Assembly: GCF_031679605.1 (NCBI RefSeq)
Contig: NZ_CP117522.1
Span: 992,001 to 1,056,000, forward strand
Direction: 5' to 3'
Source of the DNA: Streptomyces luomodiensis
GTDB taxonomy: Bacteria; Actinomycetota; Actinomycetes; Streptomycetales; Streptomycetaceae
DNA length: 64,000 bases
Of the stretch, positions 42,084 to 52,781 are shown piece after piece. Position numbers and translations under genes: made by a program. Positions within the stretch are counted from its first letter, which is position 1, and every line of letters starts with the position of its first letter. The notes under the pieces were generated by a model, which saw nothing but the letters and a program-made list of their open reading frames with translations, did not search any database and had not been told where the DNA came from.

Positions 42084-44066
42084 GTGGCGGAATCCGGAAC
42101 GGGTGTGGGCTTCAGAGGCCGCAGCGGGATCATCAGTCTGGTCGGTGAATGCCTCAGGCTGGGGCCCACCGACGAGCGGCCGGTGACCATGCTGCTGGGG
42201 CCGCGCGGCAGCGGGGCCAGCGAGGCCCACGGCGCGCTGATGGAGCGGTTCGGCCCCGAGACACCGTTCGCCTATGTCAATCTCGGCGGTGAGCAGTCCC
42301 TGCTGCCGCGGTACGCCCTGGCGCTGCTCGCCCGCCAGCTGGAGCGCAAGCTTCCGCGCTATCGCCGCTCCCACTTCCCCCGGCTCACCCTCGGCCTGCT
42401 GGCCTCCGACCATCAGCTGCGGATGACCAGCCTCGAGGAGGGGCGGCGCACCATCCGGCGCGAGCTGGACGCGTTCCAGGAGCAGGCGGAGGCGCGCTAC
42501 GGCGACTACCTCGCCGCCTTCTTCGAGGTGGCCGGGGGCGCCGTGGGCGCCCCCGACGGCGCCTCCACGGCGGCGCTCGCGCTGCTGCGGGACGCGCTGC
42601 GGCGCGGGCGAAGACGGCTGCCGGGCCGCAAGTTCACCAGCAGCGCCGCCTGGTACGGCGACCATCGGCTGCTGCGCAGCCGGGACCCGTGGGAGGCTCT
42701 GGTCGAGCTCAACCTGTGGCGCCACGACGGGGACGAGGACGATCAGGAGCGGCTGGACCGGGTGCTGTTCTCCGCCCTGCTGGAGGACATGCGCAGCAAT
42801 GTGCGGCACTCGTTCATGCCCCGCTCCTATCTGCTGCTGCTGGACAACTCCCATACGGAGTACGGGCGCCGGTTCCTCGATCTGCTGATCCGCGCCCGCC
42901 ATGACGACGTCGTGGTGGCGGGCGCCGACTGCGATCCGCTCACCGTCGTGGCCAGCTCCAACCGGTGGCTGCCCCGCTGGGGCCCGGCCACCGGCGATCA
43001 GTGGCCCTGGCGGCTGCGCGGCCCGGACCGGGCCTCCCTGGAGGACTGGCGGGAGCACCGGCCGGGCCGGGACAGCGATGACACCTGGTGGTATCCGCTG
43101 CGGCTGCGCGACCTCAATCTGGACGAAGTGCGCGTCCGCATCGAGCTGGAGCTGCACCACCACCCCGACCTCGCGCCGTTCACCCGGCTCGCCCCCTTCA
43201 TCCACCGGCTGACCGGAGGGCTCCCCCGGGCGGTGAGCCAGATCCTGGAGCTGCTCCGGCACTCGGCCGTGCCCACCGAGGACGGCGCCGAGCAGGACCG
43301 CTGGCTGCGCACCCTGCCGGATCGCACCCCACGGGAGGGCGAGGACCCGCGGACGCTGGCGGAGGCCGCCCTGGACCATCTGCTGCGCGGTCTGGGCCCC
43401 GCGCAGCGGGTGGCGCTGGAGGAGTGCGCCGCGGCGCGCGACCTGTCCATCGGCACCCGGCTGCTGGGCTCGGGCGACTCGCTGTTCGGCGAGGTCCGCG
43501 GCCGCTGGCTGTTACAGAGCCCGGGGATGGTGTCCTCGTCCCTCCACCCCTGGCTGCGGCGGCTGCTGCTGTGGCGGCTGGCCGGGCGTCCGGACGACTG
43601 GGACGCGGTGCACGAGCTGCTGGCCGAGCACTTCAGGTCCGAGGGCCGCACCGTCCAGGAGATGTACCACCGGCTGGCGGCGGAGCGGATCGACGAGGTG
43701 ACCGGGTATCTGGTGGCGCGCTTCCCGGCGGTGCCGGCGGCGCAGTGGATCAGTGAGTTCAACGCCATCACGACCGCCCCGAACCGGCTGGGCCAGGCCG
43801 GCGGGCCGCTGGAGCTGCTCGCCGGTCTCGCCCCGGACCATCCCCCGGAGGCGGTCACCGCCGCCTCGGTGGTCCGGGAGCTGATCACGGTGCGCTGGGT
43901 GTGGAGCGATCCGCTCGCCGACCCCGGGATGCGGTTGAACAACCTGATCGCCGACGGGTTCAACCAGCTGTCCCGGCTGCGCAGGAATGACGTGGTGTCC
44001 CTGTTCAACGAGGCGGAGCGGTACCGCCACTGGCGCCATCCGCTGACGTCCACGAGCGAAGGGTGA
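42084..44066 (+). CDS. Degenerate P-loop (STAND-like) protein with a TTA codon
   Basis: A 660-residue cytoplasmic protein. The Walker A position reads GPRGSGAS (residues 39-46), with Ala45 where the catalytic Lys should be. A Walker B-like strand SYLLLLDNSH lies near residue 250. Helical STAND-like segments follow to the end. Nucleotide hydrolysis is therefore doubtful; it may only bind ATP or act as a scaffold. Codon 477 (43512-43514) is TTA, the only one I found in the window, so translation should need the bldA tRNA and occur late in growth. GTG start behind a G-rich site. The stop overlaps a weak GTG of the next gene; the two form a bicistronic unit with a 5-base gap. Family not recognised. 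Confidence 0.72.
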   Translation: MAESGTGVGFRGRSGIISLVGECLRLGPTDERPVTMLLGPRGSGASEAHGALMERFGPETPFAYVNLGGEQSLLPRYALALLARQLERKLPRYRRSHFPRLTLGLLASDHQLRMTSLEEGRRTIRRELDAFQEQAEARYGDYLAAFFEVAGGAVGAPDGASTAALALLRDALRRGRRRLPGRKFTSSAAWYGDHRLLRSRDPWEALVELNLWRHDGDEDDQERLDRVLFSALLEDMRSNVRHSFMPRSYLLLLDNSHTEYGRRFLDLLIRARHDDVVVAGADCDPLTVVASSNRWLPRWGPATGDQWPWRLRGPDRASLEDWREHRPGRDSDDTWWYPLRLRDLNLDEVRVRIELELHHHPDLAPFTRLAPFIHRLTGGLPRAVSQILELLRHSAVPTEDGAEQDRWLRTLPDRTPREGEDPRTLAEAALDHLLRGLGPAQRVALEECAAARDLSIGTRLLGSGDSLFGEVRGRWLLQSPGMVSSSLHPWLRRLLLWRLAGRPDDWDAVHELLAEHFRSEGRTVQEMYHRLAAERIDEVTGYLVARFPAVPAAQWISEFNAITTAPNRLGQAGGPLELLAGLAPDHPPEAVTAASVVRELITVRWVWSDPLADPGMRLNNLIADGFNQLSRLRRNDVVSLFNEAERYRHWRHPLTSTSEG

Positions 44067-44071
44067 GACCG

Positions 44072-45535
44072 GTGCCGAGACTCGAATGGCCACTGCACAT
44101 CGTGCGCCGGGTGGTGATCGGCGTGATCGTCGTCGCGGTGCTCGCGGTGGCCGTCCCGCTCACCGTGAACTGGATCGACGAGCGGCAGGCCCGGTGCGGC
44201 GACGGCGTCGTCAAGGTGGACGGCGACGAGTGCGTGGGCGTCACCGACGGCTCGTACGTTTTCGCCGCGCATCTGAAGCCCGTGGAGGAGAAGGTCAAGG
44301 CGGAGAACGACCGGGTGGACAAGAGCGGCGACAAGTACGTCAGCGTCGCCTACATGACCTCGTTCACGCTGACCGACGACGACAGCAACTCCGCGGAGTC
44401 GGTCCGGCACGAGCTGGAGGGCGCGTATCTGGCGCAGTACCGGCACAACCGCGGAGACCTCTCCTCCTCCCCCAAGATCAAGCTGCTGATCGCCAATATG
44501 GGCAGCAACGCGCATCACTGGGAGCACACCGTCGACGAACTGATCGACCGGAAGACCTCGGACGACGAGCTGGTCGCGGTCACCGGGCTGGGCCCCAGCG
44601 ACACCCAGAATCTCGACGCGCTGAGGCAGCTGTCGGACCACGGTCTCGCCCTGGTCGCCAGCACCATGACGGCCACCAACTTCAAGGACATCAAGGGGTT
44701 CGTCCGGGTCACCCCGACCAATGTGGACGAGGCGTACGCCGCCTCCGCCTATCTGAAGAGGGAGAAGGTCCGTACGGCGGTGGTGGTCCAGGACGACGCG
44801 TCGGACAACGACTACGCCAAGACACTGGGGGACGCCTTCACCGAGGTCTTCCAGGACATCAAGGGCCACCGGCTGGTGGCGGACCGGATGACCTATGACT
44901 CCTCGGTGCGCGGCACCTGGCAGAACGAGCTGCGCATCATGCCGGGGCAGCTGTGCGACCAGAAGCCGCAGGCGGTCTTCTTCGCGGGCCGCGGCAAGCA
45001 CCTCACCCGGTTCCTGGACGCGATCGCCAACCGTCCGTGCCAGGAGCGGACGTTCAAGGTGATCACCGGTGACGACACCACCAACCTCACCGCCGAGGAC
45101 CTCGCCCACGCCGCCGAGAGCAAGGTGGAGGTGTACTACACGGGTCTGGCGCACCCCGATATGTGGAACGAGGACCCCACCTCCGTCTCCGGCCCCTCGG
45201 CCCGCCACTTCCAGCCGGGCGGGTCGCTGGACACCTGGTTCCCCACCGATCAGCGCCAGGACGGCCAGGCCATCATGGCGCATGACGCGGTGCTCACCGC
45301 CGCCCAAGGCATCCAGATGGCGGCGCTGGGCGAGGTGACCGGGGAATCGGTGGCCCGGATGTTCCACCAGATGAACGCCCGTCAGCGGGTGCCGGGCGCC
45401 AGCGGGTTCATCTCCTTCCAGAACGACGGCAATCCGCGCAACAAGGCCATTCCGATCCTGCACCTCAACGCCAAGGGGCAGGCTGAACTCGTGGAGGTCT
45501 CGGCGCCGCGGGGCGAGCCGGACAGGAAGCGGTGA
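44072..45535 (+). CDS. Membrane-anchored periplasmic-binding-type protein
   Basis: A 487-residue protein with one N-terminal transmembrane segment (about 14-35, VVIGVIVVAVLAVAVPLTVNW) and no lipobox. The rest is an extracellular two-lobed domain resembling branched-chain amino acid binding proteins and receptor ligand-binding regions: KLLIANMGSNAHHWEHTVDEL, VAVTGLGPSDTQN, LVASTMTATNF, RTAVVVQDDASDNDYAKTLGDAF. No permease or ATPase is present, so it is more likely a receptor than a transporter subunit. It is translated from the same mRNA as the degenerate P-loop protein. GTG at 44072 is preferred over 44063 because AAGGG is then 8 bases away. It ends 3 bases from the convergent dnaK. Confidence 0.8.
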   Translation: MPRLEWPLHIVRRVVIGVIVVAVLAVAVPLTVNWIDERQARCGDGVVKVDGDECVGVTDGSYVFAAHLKPVEEKVKAENDRVDKSGDKYVSVAYMTSFTLTDDDSNSAESVRHELEGAYLAQYRHNRGDLSSSPKIKLLIANMGSNAHHWEHTVDELIDRKTSDDELVAVTGLGPSDTQNLDALRQLSDHGLALVASTMTATNFKDIKGFVRVTPTNVDEAYAASAYLKREKVRTAVVVQDDASDNDYAKTLGDAFTEVFQDIKGHRLVADRMTYDSSVRGTWQNELRIMPGQLCDQKPQAVFFAGRGKHLTRFLDAIANRPCQERTFKVITGDDTTNLTAEDLAHAAESKVEVYYTGLAHPDMWNEDPTSVSGPSARHFQPGGSLDTWFPTDQRQDGQAIMAHDAVLTAAQGIQMAALGEVTGESVARMFHQMNARQRVPGASGFISFQNDGNPRNKAIPILHLNAKGQAELVEVSAPRGEPDRKR

Positions 45536-45538
45536 CGG

Positions 45539-47443
<1,905 letters not shown>

Positions 47444-47472
47444 CTCAGCACTCCTCCCGGTCTGCCTCCCAG

Positions 47473-47489
47473 TATCCCAAAAGGGGATA
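47473..47489. promoter_or_regulatory. Dyad in the dnaK leader
   Basis: TATCCC, five bases, GGGATA, about 30 bases upstream of the dnaK ATG, in an AT-richer patch. It is not a HAIR or CIRCE element. It could be a specific operator or part of the promoter. Confidence 0.35.
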
Positions 47490-47520
47490 TTCCGGATGGC
47501 GTACGGAAGCGGGCCGGGAT

Positions 47521-48924
47521 TCAGTCCCGTAGGTGGTCGACCTCGCGCATCTTGTTGGTGGCGTCCAGCGCGGCGACCTTGTAGGACTCGGCGAAGGTCG
47601 GATAGTTGAACACCGCGTCCACCAGATAGTCGACGGTGCCGCCGCAGCCCATCACCGCCTGGCCGATGTGGATCAGCTCGGTGGCGCCGGTGCCGAAGCA
47701 GTGCACCCCGAGCAGCCGCCGGTCCTCCGGCGAGACCAGCAGTTTCAGCATGCCGTGCGCATCCCCGACGATCTGGCCCCGGGCCAGTTCGCGATAGCGC
47801 GACACGCCGACCTCGAAGGGCACCTTCTGCTCCGTGAGCTGGTCCTCGGTGCGGCCGATGAAGCTGATCTCCGGGATGCTGTAGATCCCGATCGGCTGGA
47901 GATCGTGGATCGGGTTCACCGGCTCCTGGCAGGCGTGGTATGCCGCGTTCCGCCCCTGTTCCATGGAGGTCGCGGCCAGGGCGGGGAAGCCGATGACATC
48001 GCCGACCGCGTAGATGTGGGGGACGGCGGTGCGGTAGTGCTCGTCCACCGCGATCCGGCCCCGCCGGTCGGCGGTCAGCCCCGCCTTGGCGAGATCCAGC
48101 CCGTCGGTGAGCCCCTGGCGCCCCGCGGAGTACATCACCGCGTCGGCGGGGATCTTCTTGCCGCTCTCCAGGATGGTCAGGGCGCCGCGCGGATGGCGCT
48201 CGACCGCCGCCACGGTCTCGCCGAAGCGGAAGGTGACGGCCAGGTCGCGCAGCCGGTACCGCAGCGCCTCGACGATCTCGACGTCGCAGAAGTCCAGCAT
48301 CCCCTCGCGCTGCTCGACCACGGTGACCTTGCTGCCCAGGGCGGCGAACATCGAGGCGTACTCGATGCCGATCACCCCGGCGCCCACGATGACCATGGAG
48401 CGCGGCACCCGCTCCATGTTGAGGACGCTGTCCGAGTCCATGATCGTCCGCTCGTCGAACGCCACGCTCGCGGGGCGGGCCGGACGGGTGCCGGTGGCGA
48501 TCACGATATGCCGCGCGGTCAGCAGCTGTTCATGACCGGTCGCGTCGGTGACGGCCACCGTGTGGTCGTCCACGAACCGCCCGGTGCCCGGGAACAGCGC
48601 GACCCGGTTGCGGGACAGCTGGCTGCGGACGACGTCCACCTCACGGCCCACCACGTGCCGGGTACGGGCCGTCAAGTCGGCGACGGTGATCTCCTCCTTG
48701 AGCCGGTAGCTCTGGCCGTACAGATCCCGCTGGGTCAGTCCGGTGAGATACAGCACCGCCTCGCGCAGGGTCTTCGACGGAATCGTGCCGGTGTGGAGGG
48801 AGACCCCGCCCACCATCTCCGTCCGGTCGACGACGGCCACCCGGCGACCGAGTTTGGCGGCCGCGATGGCGGCCTTCTGGCCGCCCGGCCCGGACCCGAT
48901 CACAAGCATGTCAAAGTCGTTCAC
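47521..48924 (-). CDS. sthA: Soluble pyridine nucleotide transhydrogenase
   Basis: A 467-residue FAD flavoprotein. SthA moves hydride between NADPH and NAD. The FAD motif [19 protein letters not shown], the NAD motif [41 protein letters not shown] and a C-terminal dimerisation domain are present. The segment that holds the redox disulfide in lipoamide dehydrogenases reads [14 protein letters not shown], with no cysteine pair, which fits a transhydrogenase and not a disulfide reductase. Length matches E. coli SthA (466). GTG at 48924 is chosen by alignment to the family start; an upstream in-frame ATG at 48978 would add 18 residues. It lies upstream of dnaK on the same strand with a 77-base gap. 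Confidence 0.93.
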   Translation of the reverse strand: MNDFDMLVIGSGPGGQKAAIAAAKLGRRVAVVDRTEMVGGVSLHTGTIPSKTLREAVLYLTGLTQRDLYGQSYRLKEEITVADLTARTRHVVGREVDVVRSQLSRNRVALFPGTGRFVDDHTVAVTDATGHEQLLTARHIVIATGTRPARPASVAFDERTIMDSDSVLNMERVPRSMVIVGAGVIGIEYASMFAALGSKVTVVEQREGMLDFCDVEIVEALRYRLRDLAVTFRFGETVAAVERHPRGALTILESGKKIPADAVMYSAGRQGLTDGLDLAKAGLTADRRGRIAVDEHYRTAVPHIYAVGDVIGFPALAATSMEQGRNAAYHACQEPVNPIHDLQPIGIYSIPEISFIGRTEDQLTEQKVPFEVGVSRYRELARGQIVGDAHGMLKLLVSPEDRRLLGVHCFGTGATELIHIGQAVMGCGGTVDYLVDAVFNYPTFAESYKVAALDATNKMREVDHLRD

Positions 48925-49009
48925 GGACCGAGTCTGGCATCGGACGACGGCCCGCTGGAAGAGCGAGCCACCGGTCAACCGGCCTTCGTGGCAGGCGACT
49001 TGGGGCGCG

Positions 49010-49738
49010 CTATCCGGTGTGGGGCCACAGCCGGCCGTGGGCGTCCCGGGCCAGCGGGGTCACGGACGTCAGCAGGACGAGGCCGACCAGTGCGACGGGC
49101 AGGGCGGGCGCGGCCGGCGCGGCCCAGGACACCAGAACCCCGCCGGCCGCCGCGCCCACCACCAGGGCCCCCAGCAGCGCGGCGCTGAGCCGGCGCACCT
49201 TTCCGCTGCGCGCCGCGTCGACCAGCAGCCCGGTCAGGATGCCGGTGAGATAGGTGGTGGAGAGGCCGGGCGGCCCGATGGCCCGCACCAGACCGCTCTG
49301 CCCGCCCATGGCGAGCGCGGCCACCGCCAGCAACCCCAGCTGCCGGCCGCCGACGGGGTGGCCGCCGGCGGTCGCCCATCCCGCCCACAGCCCGCCGAGC
49401 GCCACCAGCTCCACCGCGAGCGCGCACCGGGCCCGCCAGACCGGCCGTGGGCCGCGGACGATCCGGCCGCTCAGCAGCGCCCCCGCGATGTAGCCGGCCA
49501 TGGCGACCGCGGAGTCCCGGGCCCGCGCCGGGTCCGGGGACGCGGTCGACATGCCGAGCAGGGAGAGGTTGGCGGTCATGACGCTGGTGAAGACGCCGCC
49601 CAGGGCCAGGAAGCTCATCGCGTCCATCGCCCCGGTCGCCACGGTCAGCGCCACGGCGGCCGCCACTCCCCGGGCGTCGCCGGCCCGGCCCGGACGCCGT
49701 CCCTGCGCGGTGGGGCCGGTATCGGTCTGATCGGCCAT
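49010..49738 (-). CDS. DUF1275 (YoaK-like) membrane protein
   Basis: A 242-residue integral membrane protein with about six hydrophobic segments. Family motifs [23 protein letters not shown] near residue 45 and [20 protein letters not shown] near residue 165 identify DUF1275/YoaK. The family is widespread and functionally uncharacterised. ATG at 49738 lies behind GGAGGG. It follows the CGNR regulator on the same strand; between them are direct repeats that may be regulatory. Confidence 0.9.
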   Translation of the reverse strand: MADQTDTGPTAQGRRPGRAGDARGVAAAVALTVATGAMDAMSFLALGGVFTSVMTANLSLLGMSTASPDPARARDSAVAMAGYIAGALLSGRIVRGPRPVWRARCALAVELVALGGLWAGWATAGGHPVGGRQLGLLAVAALAMGGQSGLVRAIGPPGLSTTYLTGILTGLLVDAARSGKVRRLSAALLGALVVGAAAGGVLVSWAAPAAPALPVALVGLVLLTSVTPLARDAHGRLWPHTG

Positions 49739-49788
49739 CGGCAACCCTCCGGCCACCCCGGGTGCCCCCGGCGGCACACCGGAAACAC

Positions 49789-49836
49789 GCGCACCGGACA
49801 CAGGTGTGCCGGAAAAGCAGGCGCACCGGACACAGG
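49789..49836. repeat. Direct repeats upstream of the DUF1275 gene
   Basis: GCGCACCGGACACAGG occurs at 49789-49804 and 49821-49836 (period 32), with a partial third copy from 49836. Diverged copies (GCACACCGGAAACAC) lie upstream. Spacing of about three helical turns is compatible with tandem protein sites. Confidence 0.6.
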
Positions 49837-49850
49837 CGCACCGAGGCCGG

Positions 49851-50480
49851 TCAGGAGCCGGCCGGGGCGGCGGAGGCCCGCCGCCGGCGGTGTTTCGCGG
49901 CCTTGGCGCTGTTGCCGCACAGCCGCATGGAGCACCACCGGCGCCTTCGGCCCGGCGTGTGGTCGAGGTAGAGCATGGTGCACAGCGAGGAGTCGCAGGC
50001 CCGCAGCGCCCCGCGCCGCTCCGGGTCCCCGAGCAGCGCGATCAGATCGCGTACCACGACCGACTGAAGCTCCCGCCCGGACAGGGGCCGATCGGCTCCG
50101 TCGACCGCGACACCGGTGCCGGTGGCCCTCAGCCGCGGCTGCGGCGGGGCGGGGCGCGCCCGGTCGTTGAGCAGCGCCACGGAACCGGCGGACGGGGACC
50201 GGCCGTGGACGACCGCCGCCACCACGTCGTACGCCGCCTCGCGCAGCGTCCGCAGTTCGGCGAGGAACTCATCGGTGACGTCCTGGTCGCGCAGGACCAG
50301 CCCGACGCCCGCGCACCACTCCCGCAGCCGGTCGAGGGTGCCCAGCCGCTCGATCGGGACGCTGCTCCGCCGCCCGAGGGTCGCGACCAGGTTCAGGGCG
50401 AGGCTGCCGGCGTCGAAGCGCAGTGCCCGCAAGCGAACCGTCACCCGCGGCCGCGGGACCGGCTCCGTCGAGGAATCCAT
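49851..50480 (-). CDS. CGNR zinc-finger transcriptional regulator
   Basis: A 209-residue protein. The N-terminal ABATE-type domain begins with FDAGSLALNLVATLGRR. The C-terminal CGNR zinc finger (about 160-195) has the four cysteines of CDSSLC and CSMRLCGN, with YLDHTPGRRRRWC between. CGNR proteins are putative DNA-binding regulators with a ligand-binding N-domain. The gene diverges from a ketopantoate-reductase-like gene; a 6-8-6 palindrome lies directly in front of its start and is a good candidate for its own operator. The end of the protein is Arg/Lys-rich. Confidence 0.93.
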   Translation of the reverse strand: MDSSTEPVPRPRVTVRLRALRFDAGSLALNLVATLGRRSSVPIERLGTLDRLREWCAGVGLVLRDQDVTDEFLAELRTLREAAYDVVAAVVHGRSPSAGSVALLNDRARPAPPQPRLRATGTGVAVDGADRPLSGRELQSVVVRDLIALLGDPERRGALRACDSSLCTMLYLDHTPGRRRRWCSMRLCGNSAKAAKHRRRRASAAPAGS

Positions 50481-50489
50481 GCGCTTATA

Positions 50490-50509
50490 GTAACCGCCTG
50501 AAGGGTTAC
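50490..50509. promoter_or_regulatory. GTAACC-N8-GGTTAC operator
   Basis: A perfect 6-8-6 inverted repeat in the 56-base gap between the divergent CGNR and ketopantoate-reductase-like genes, 9 bases upstream of the CGNR ATG. It is probably the binding site of the CGNR protein and so controls both genes. Confidence 0.6.
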
Positions 50510-50536
50510 CAAGCGGCTGAGGGTGAAGGGGACATC

Positions 50537-51505
50537 ATGCGGATCGCGGTCATCGGCGCGGGTGGCGTCGGCGGATACTTCGGCGCGCGGCTCGCCGCGG
50601 CGGGGGACGACGTGACCTTCGTGGCACGCGGCCGGCATCTCGCGGCGATCCAGGAGAAGGGGCTGACGGTGCGCAGTCCGCTGGGCGAGCTGCGGGTGAC
50701 GCCCGAGGCGGTGGTGCCGGCCGTCTCCGACCTCAAGGCCCCGGACCTCGTCGTGGTGGCGGTGAAGCTGTGGGACACCGAGGACGTCGCCCGGCAGCTG
50801 GCACCCCTCGCCGAGCGCGGCGCCACCGTCGTCTCGTTCCAGAACGGCGTCCAGAAGGACACGGTGCTGCGGCGCCATCTGCCGGCCGCATCCGTCCTCG
50901 GCGGGGTCGGCTACATCTCGGCGTTCATCGAGGAGCCCGGGGTGGTGGTGCACAACGGCACACTGCAACGGCTGGTGTTCGGGGAGTACGACCGCGCCGA
51001 GTCCCCGCGGGCCCGCCATTTCCTCGACCGCTGTCTGGCGGCGGGTATCGACGCGGAGATCAGCGGCGACATCGAGCGCACCATCTGGGAGAAGTTCGTC
51101 TTCCTGGTGGGCCTGTCCGGCACCACATCGGCGGTGCGCCGGCCGATCGGAGTGGTCCGCGCGCACCCGGGGTCGCGGACCCTGCTGCGCGAGGTGATGC
51201 ACGAGGTGGTCGCCGTGGGACGGGCCAAGGGAGTGGCCCTGGACCCCGGTTTCGCCGACGACCGGCTCGCCTTCTGTGACGGGCTGCCCGCCACGATGAC
51301 GTCCTCCATGCACAACGACCTCGTCCACGGCAACCGTCTGGAACTCGGCTGGCTCAGCGGAGCGGTGGCCGAACTCGGCGCCGAGCTGGGGGTCGCGACC
51401 CCGCGCAACCGGGCCATCGCCGAGATCCTCTCCCCCTACGCGCTGGGCGATCCGGACGCGGCGGGCGGCGCGGAGGTCACCGCAGCAGGGGCAGCTTCCC
51501 GATGA
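50537..51505 (+). CDS. Ketopantoate reductase family protein (PanE/ApbA-like)
   Basis: A 322-residue NADP-dependent reductase. Rossmann motif IAVIGAGGVGGYFGARLAAAG at the start, VVVAVKLWDT (catalytic Lys region), FQNGVQ and WEKFVFLVGLSGTTSAVRRPIG (second-domain Lys) are present. In PanE the enzyme reduces 2-ketopantoate for CoA synthesis. Streptomyces often have paralogues with other 2-keto-acid substrates, and no pantothenate gene is adjacent, so the exact substrate is open. The ATG is behind AAGGGG. Its last 29 bases overlap the convergent DUF2000 gene. Probably controlled by the divergent CGNR regulator. Confidence 0.88.
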   Translation: MRIAVIGAGGVGGYFGARLAAAGDDVTFVARGRHLAAIQEKGLTVRSPLGELRVTPEAVVPAVSDLKAPDLVVVAVKLWDTEDVARQLAPLAERGATVVSFQNGVQKDTVLRRHLPAASVLGGVGYISAFIEEPGVVVHNGTLQRLVFGEYDRAESPRARHFLDRCLAAGIDAEISGDIERTIWEKFVFLVGLSGTTSAVRRPIGVVRAHPGSRTLLREVMHEVVAVGRAKGVALDPGFADDRLAFCDGLPATMTSSMHNDLVHGNRLELGWLSGAVAELGAELGVATPRNRAIAEILSPYALGDPDAAGGAEVTAAGAASR

Positions 51506-51941
51506 GCTTGCTCACCTTGTTCCGCGGGCCGACGAGGCTGATCGCGAGATAGTCCAGGTCCTCGCTCTTGGTGCCGGCCAGGCTCTCGAGGTACGCGTCG
51601 TAGACCCGTGAGGTCTGGGCCTGTCCGGGCATGTCGACCAGGAACAGGTCGTCCTTCCCGGTGGCCTTGGCGCGCAGCTCGCGCAGCGCCTCGGGGCCGG
51701 CGGCCAGGATCGAGCAGCCGGCCCACGGCAGCCCCGGGTGGCCGGCTCCGGACCCGTCCGTGCCGTCCGGCCCCAGCAGCTCCGGCATCGCCCGGCCGAC
51801 GGCGGCGGCCATGCAGGCGGCGGCGTTCACCGCCCGGCCCGCCGGCAGTCCCTCGGCCACGACGATCACCCACTTCAGCTTCGCCTGCCGGGTGGACTGG
51901 TCGGTGCGCACGTCCTCATCGGACAGCTGGGGAACGGACAC
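51477..51941 (-). CDS. DUF2000 protein
   Basis: A 154-residue protein of the DUF2000 family. Landmarks: LKWVIVVAEGLPAGRAVNAAACMAAAVG, a middle section GCSILAAGPEALRELRAKA, and DLDYLAISLVGPRNKVSKLIGKL. The fold resembles peptidyl-tRNA hydrolase 2, but the role is unknown. GTG at 51941 follows GGAG. Divergent from an Lrp regulator across 99 bases, a frequent pairing suggesting Lrp controls it. Its 3' end overlaps the ketopantoate-reductase-like gene by 29 bases on the opposite strand. Confidence 0.85.
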   Translation of the reverse strand: MSVPQLSDEDVRTDQSTRQAKLKWVIVVAEGLPAGRAVNAAACMAAAVGRAMPELLGPDGTDGSGAGHPGLPWAGCSILAAGPEALRELRAKATGKDDLFLVDMPGQAQTSRVYDAYLESLAGTKSEDLDYLAISLVGPRNKVSKLIGKLPLLR

Positions 51942-52040
51942 GAGCGGCACTCCTTGTCGATGACTAATGTGGTGGACGGTACCCATCCATCCGTGTCCTG
52001 GCGTGGCTCGCCGAATTTCCTCAGGCAAAGGAGCGCTTTC

Positions 52041-52535
52041 GTGGAACTTGATGCACTCGACCGTGCTCTTTTGCGGGAGCTGCAGAACGATGCGCGCCAG
52101 ACCAATCGCGAGCTGGCCCTGCGGACAGGGGTCTCGCCGTCGACCTCCCTGGAGCGGGTCCGGGCACTGCGGGAGCGCGGCATCATCAGCGGGTATCACG
52201 CCGCCGTCGACCTGGAGGCGGTCGGCCGTCCGGTCCAGGCGCTGATCTCGGTGCGGATCCGCCCGCCGTCCCGGCCGGTCATCGAGGGCTTCCGCGAATG
52301 GGCCGCCCGGCTGCCGGAGACCATCGGCCTGTTCGTCACCTCCGGCGCCCATGACTTCCTCATCCACGTGGCGGTGCCGGACACGGGCGGGCTGTACGCG
52401 TTCGTGATCGACCGGCTCACCGAGCGCCGTGAGGTGGCGGATGTGCAGACCACGATGGTGTACGAACACGCCCAGTCGCGGTGTATCGACCCCGCCCCGG
52501 CCGAGCGCCCCGCGCCCTCCCACCGCAGGCGCTAG
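52041..52535 (+). CDS. Lrp/AsnC family regulator
   Basis: A 164-residue regulator. Winged helix at the start (LDALDRALLRELQNDARQTNRELALRTGVSPSTSLERVRAL) and RAM domain (about 70-145, ALISVRIRPPSRPVIEGF, SGAHDFLIHVAVPD). GTG behind AAAGGAG. The stop codon TAG (52533-52535) lies inside the left terminal repeat of the MITE-like element, so the insertion has set the protein's C-terminus (PAPSHRRR). The divergent DUF2000 gene is the likely target. Confidence 0.93.
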   Translation: MELDALDRALLRELQNDARQTNRELALRTGVSPSTSLERVRALRERGIISGYHAAVDLEAVGRPVQALISVRIRPPSRPVIEGFREWAARLPETIGLFVTSGAHDFLIHVAVPDTGGLYAFVIDRLTERREVADVQTTMVYEHAQSRCIDPAPAERPAPSHRRR

Positions 52536-52712
52536 GGCGTGTTTCGAAAGTAGCGCCGTCCGCCCGGAGGGCGGGCCCCGCGGCGTCTGGTGCGTGTGAT
52601 CGCAAGGCGGAGGGTCGTCCTCGTAGTGGGCCTACTCGGACGATCCCGACAACGCGGCGAGCGCGCGTGCCAGGCGTCGCGGGGCAGGCGGGACTTTCGA
52701 AACACGCCCTAG
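52532..52712. mobile_element. MITE-like hairpin element, 181 bp
   Basis: Perfect 20-bp terminal inverted repeats (CTAGGGCGTGTTTCGAAAGT at 52532-52551 and its complement at 52693-52712) bound a segment that is almost entirely self-complementary. For example, GGGTCGTCC on the left pairs with GGACGATCCC on the right around a short loop near 52637, and the flanking 28-base arms pair with few mismatches. It encodes nothing. This is the structure of a miniature inverted-repeat element mobilised by a transposase encoded elsewhere. Terminal CTAG may include the target duplication. I recall similar hairpins in other Streptomyces genomes but cannot check. Confidence 0.8.
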
Positions 52713-52781
52713 GCGCGCGGGCGGGCGGGCGCCACCGAGGTCGCGGTGGCGCCCGCCCGGGGGTACGTACGCCGATGGCGG

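Noticed and set aside
47444..47520. HAIR or CIRCE element upstream of dnaK
   Set aside because: Neither the CTTGAGT-N7-ACTCAAG nor the TTAGCACTC-type pattern is present.
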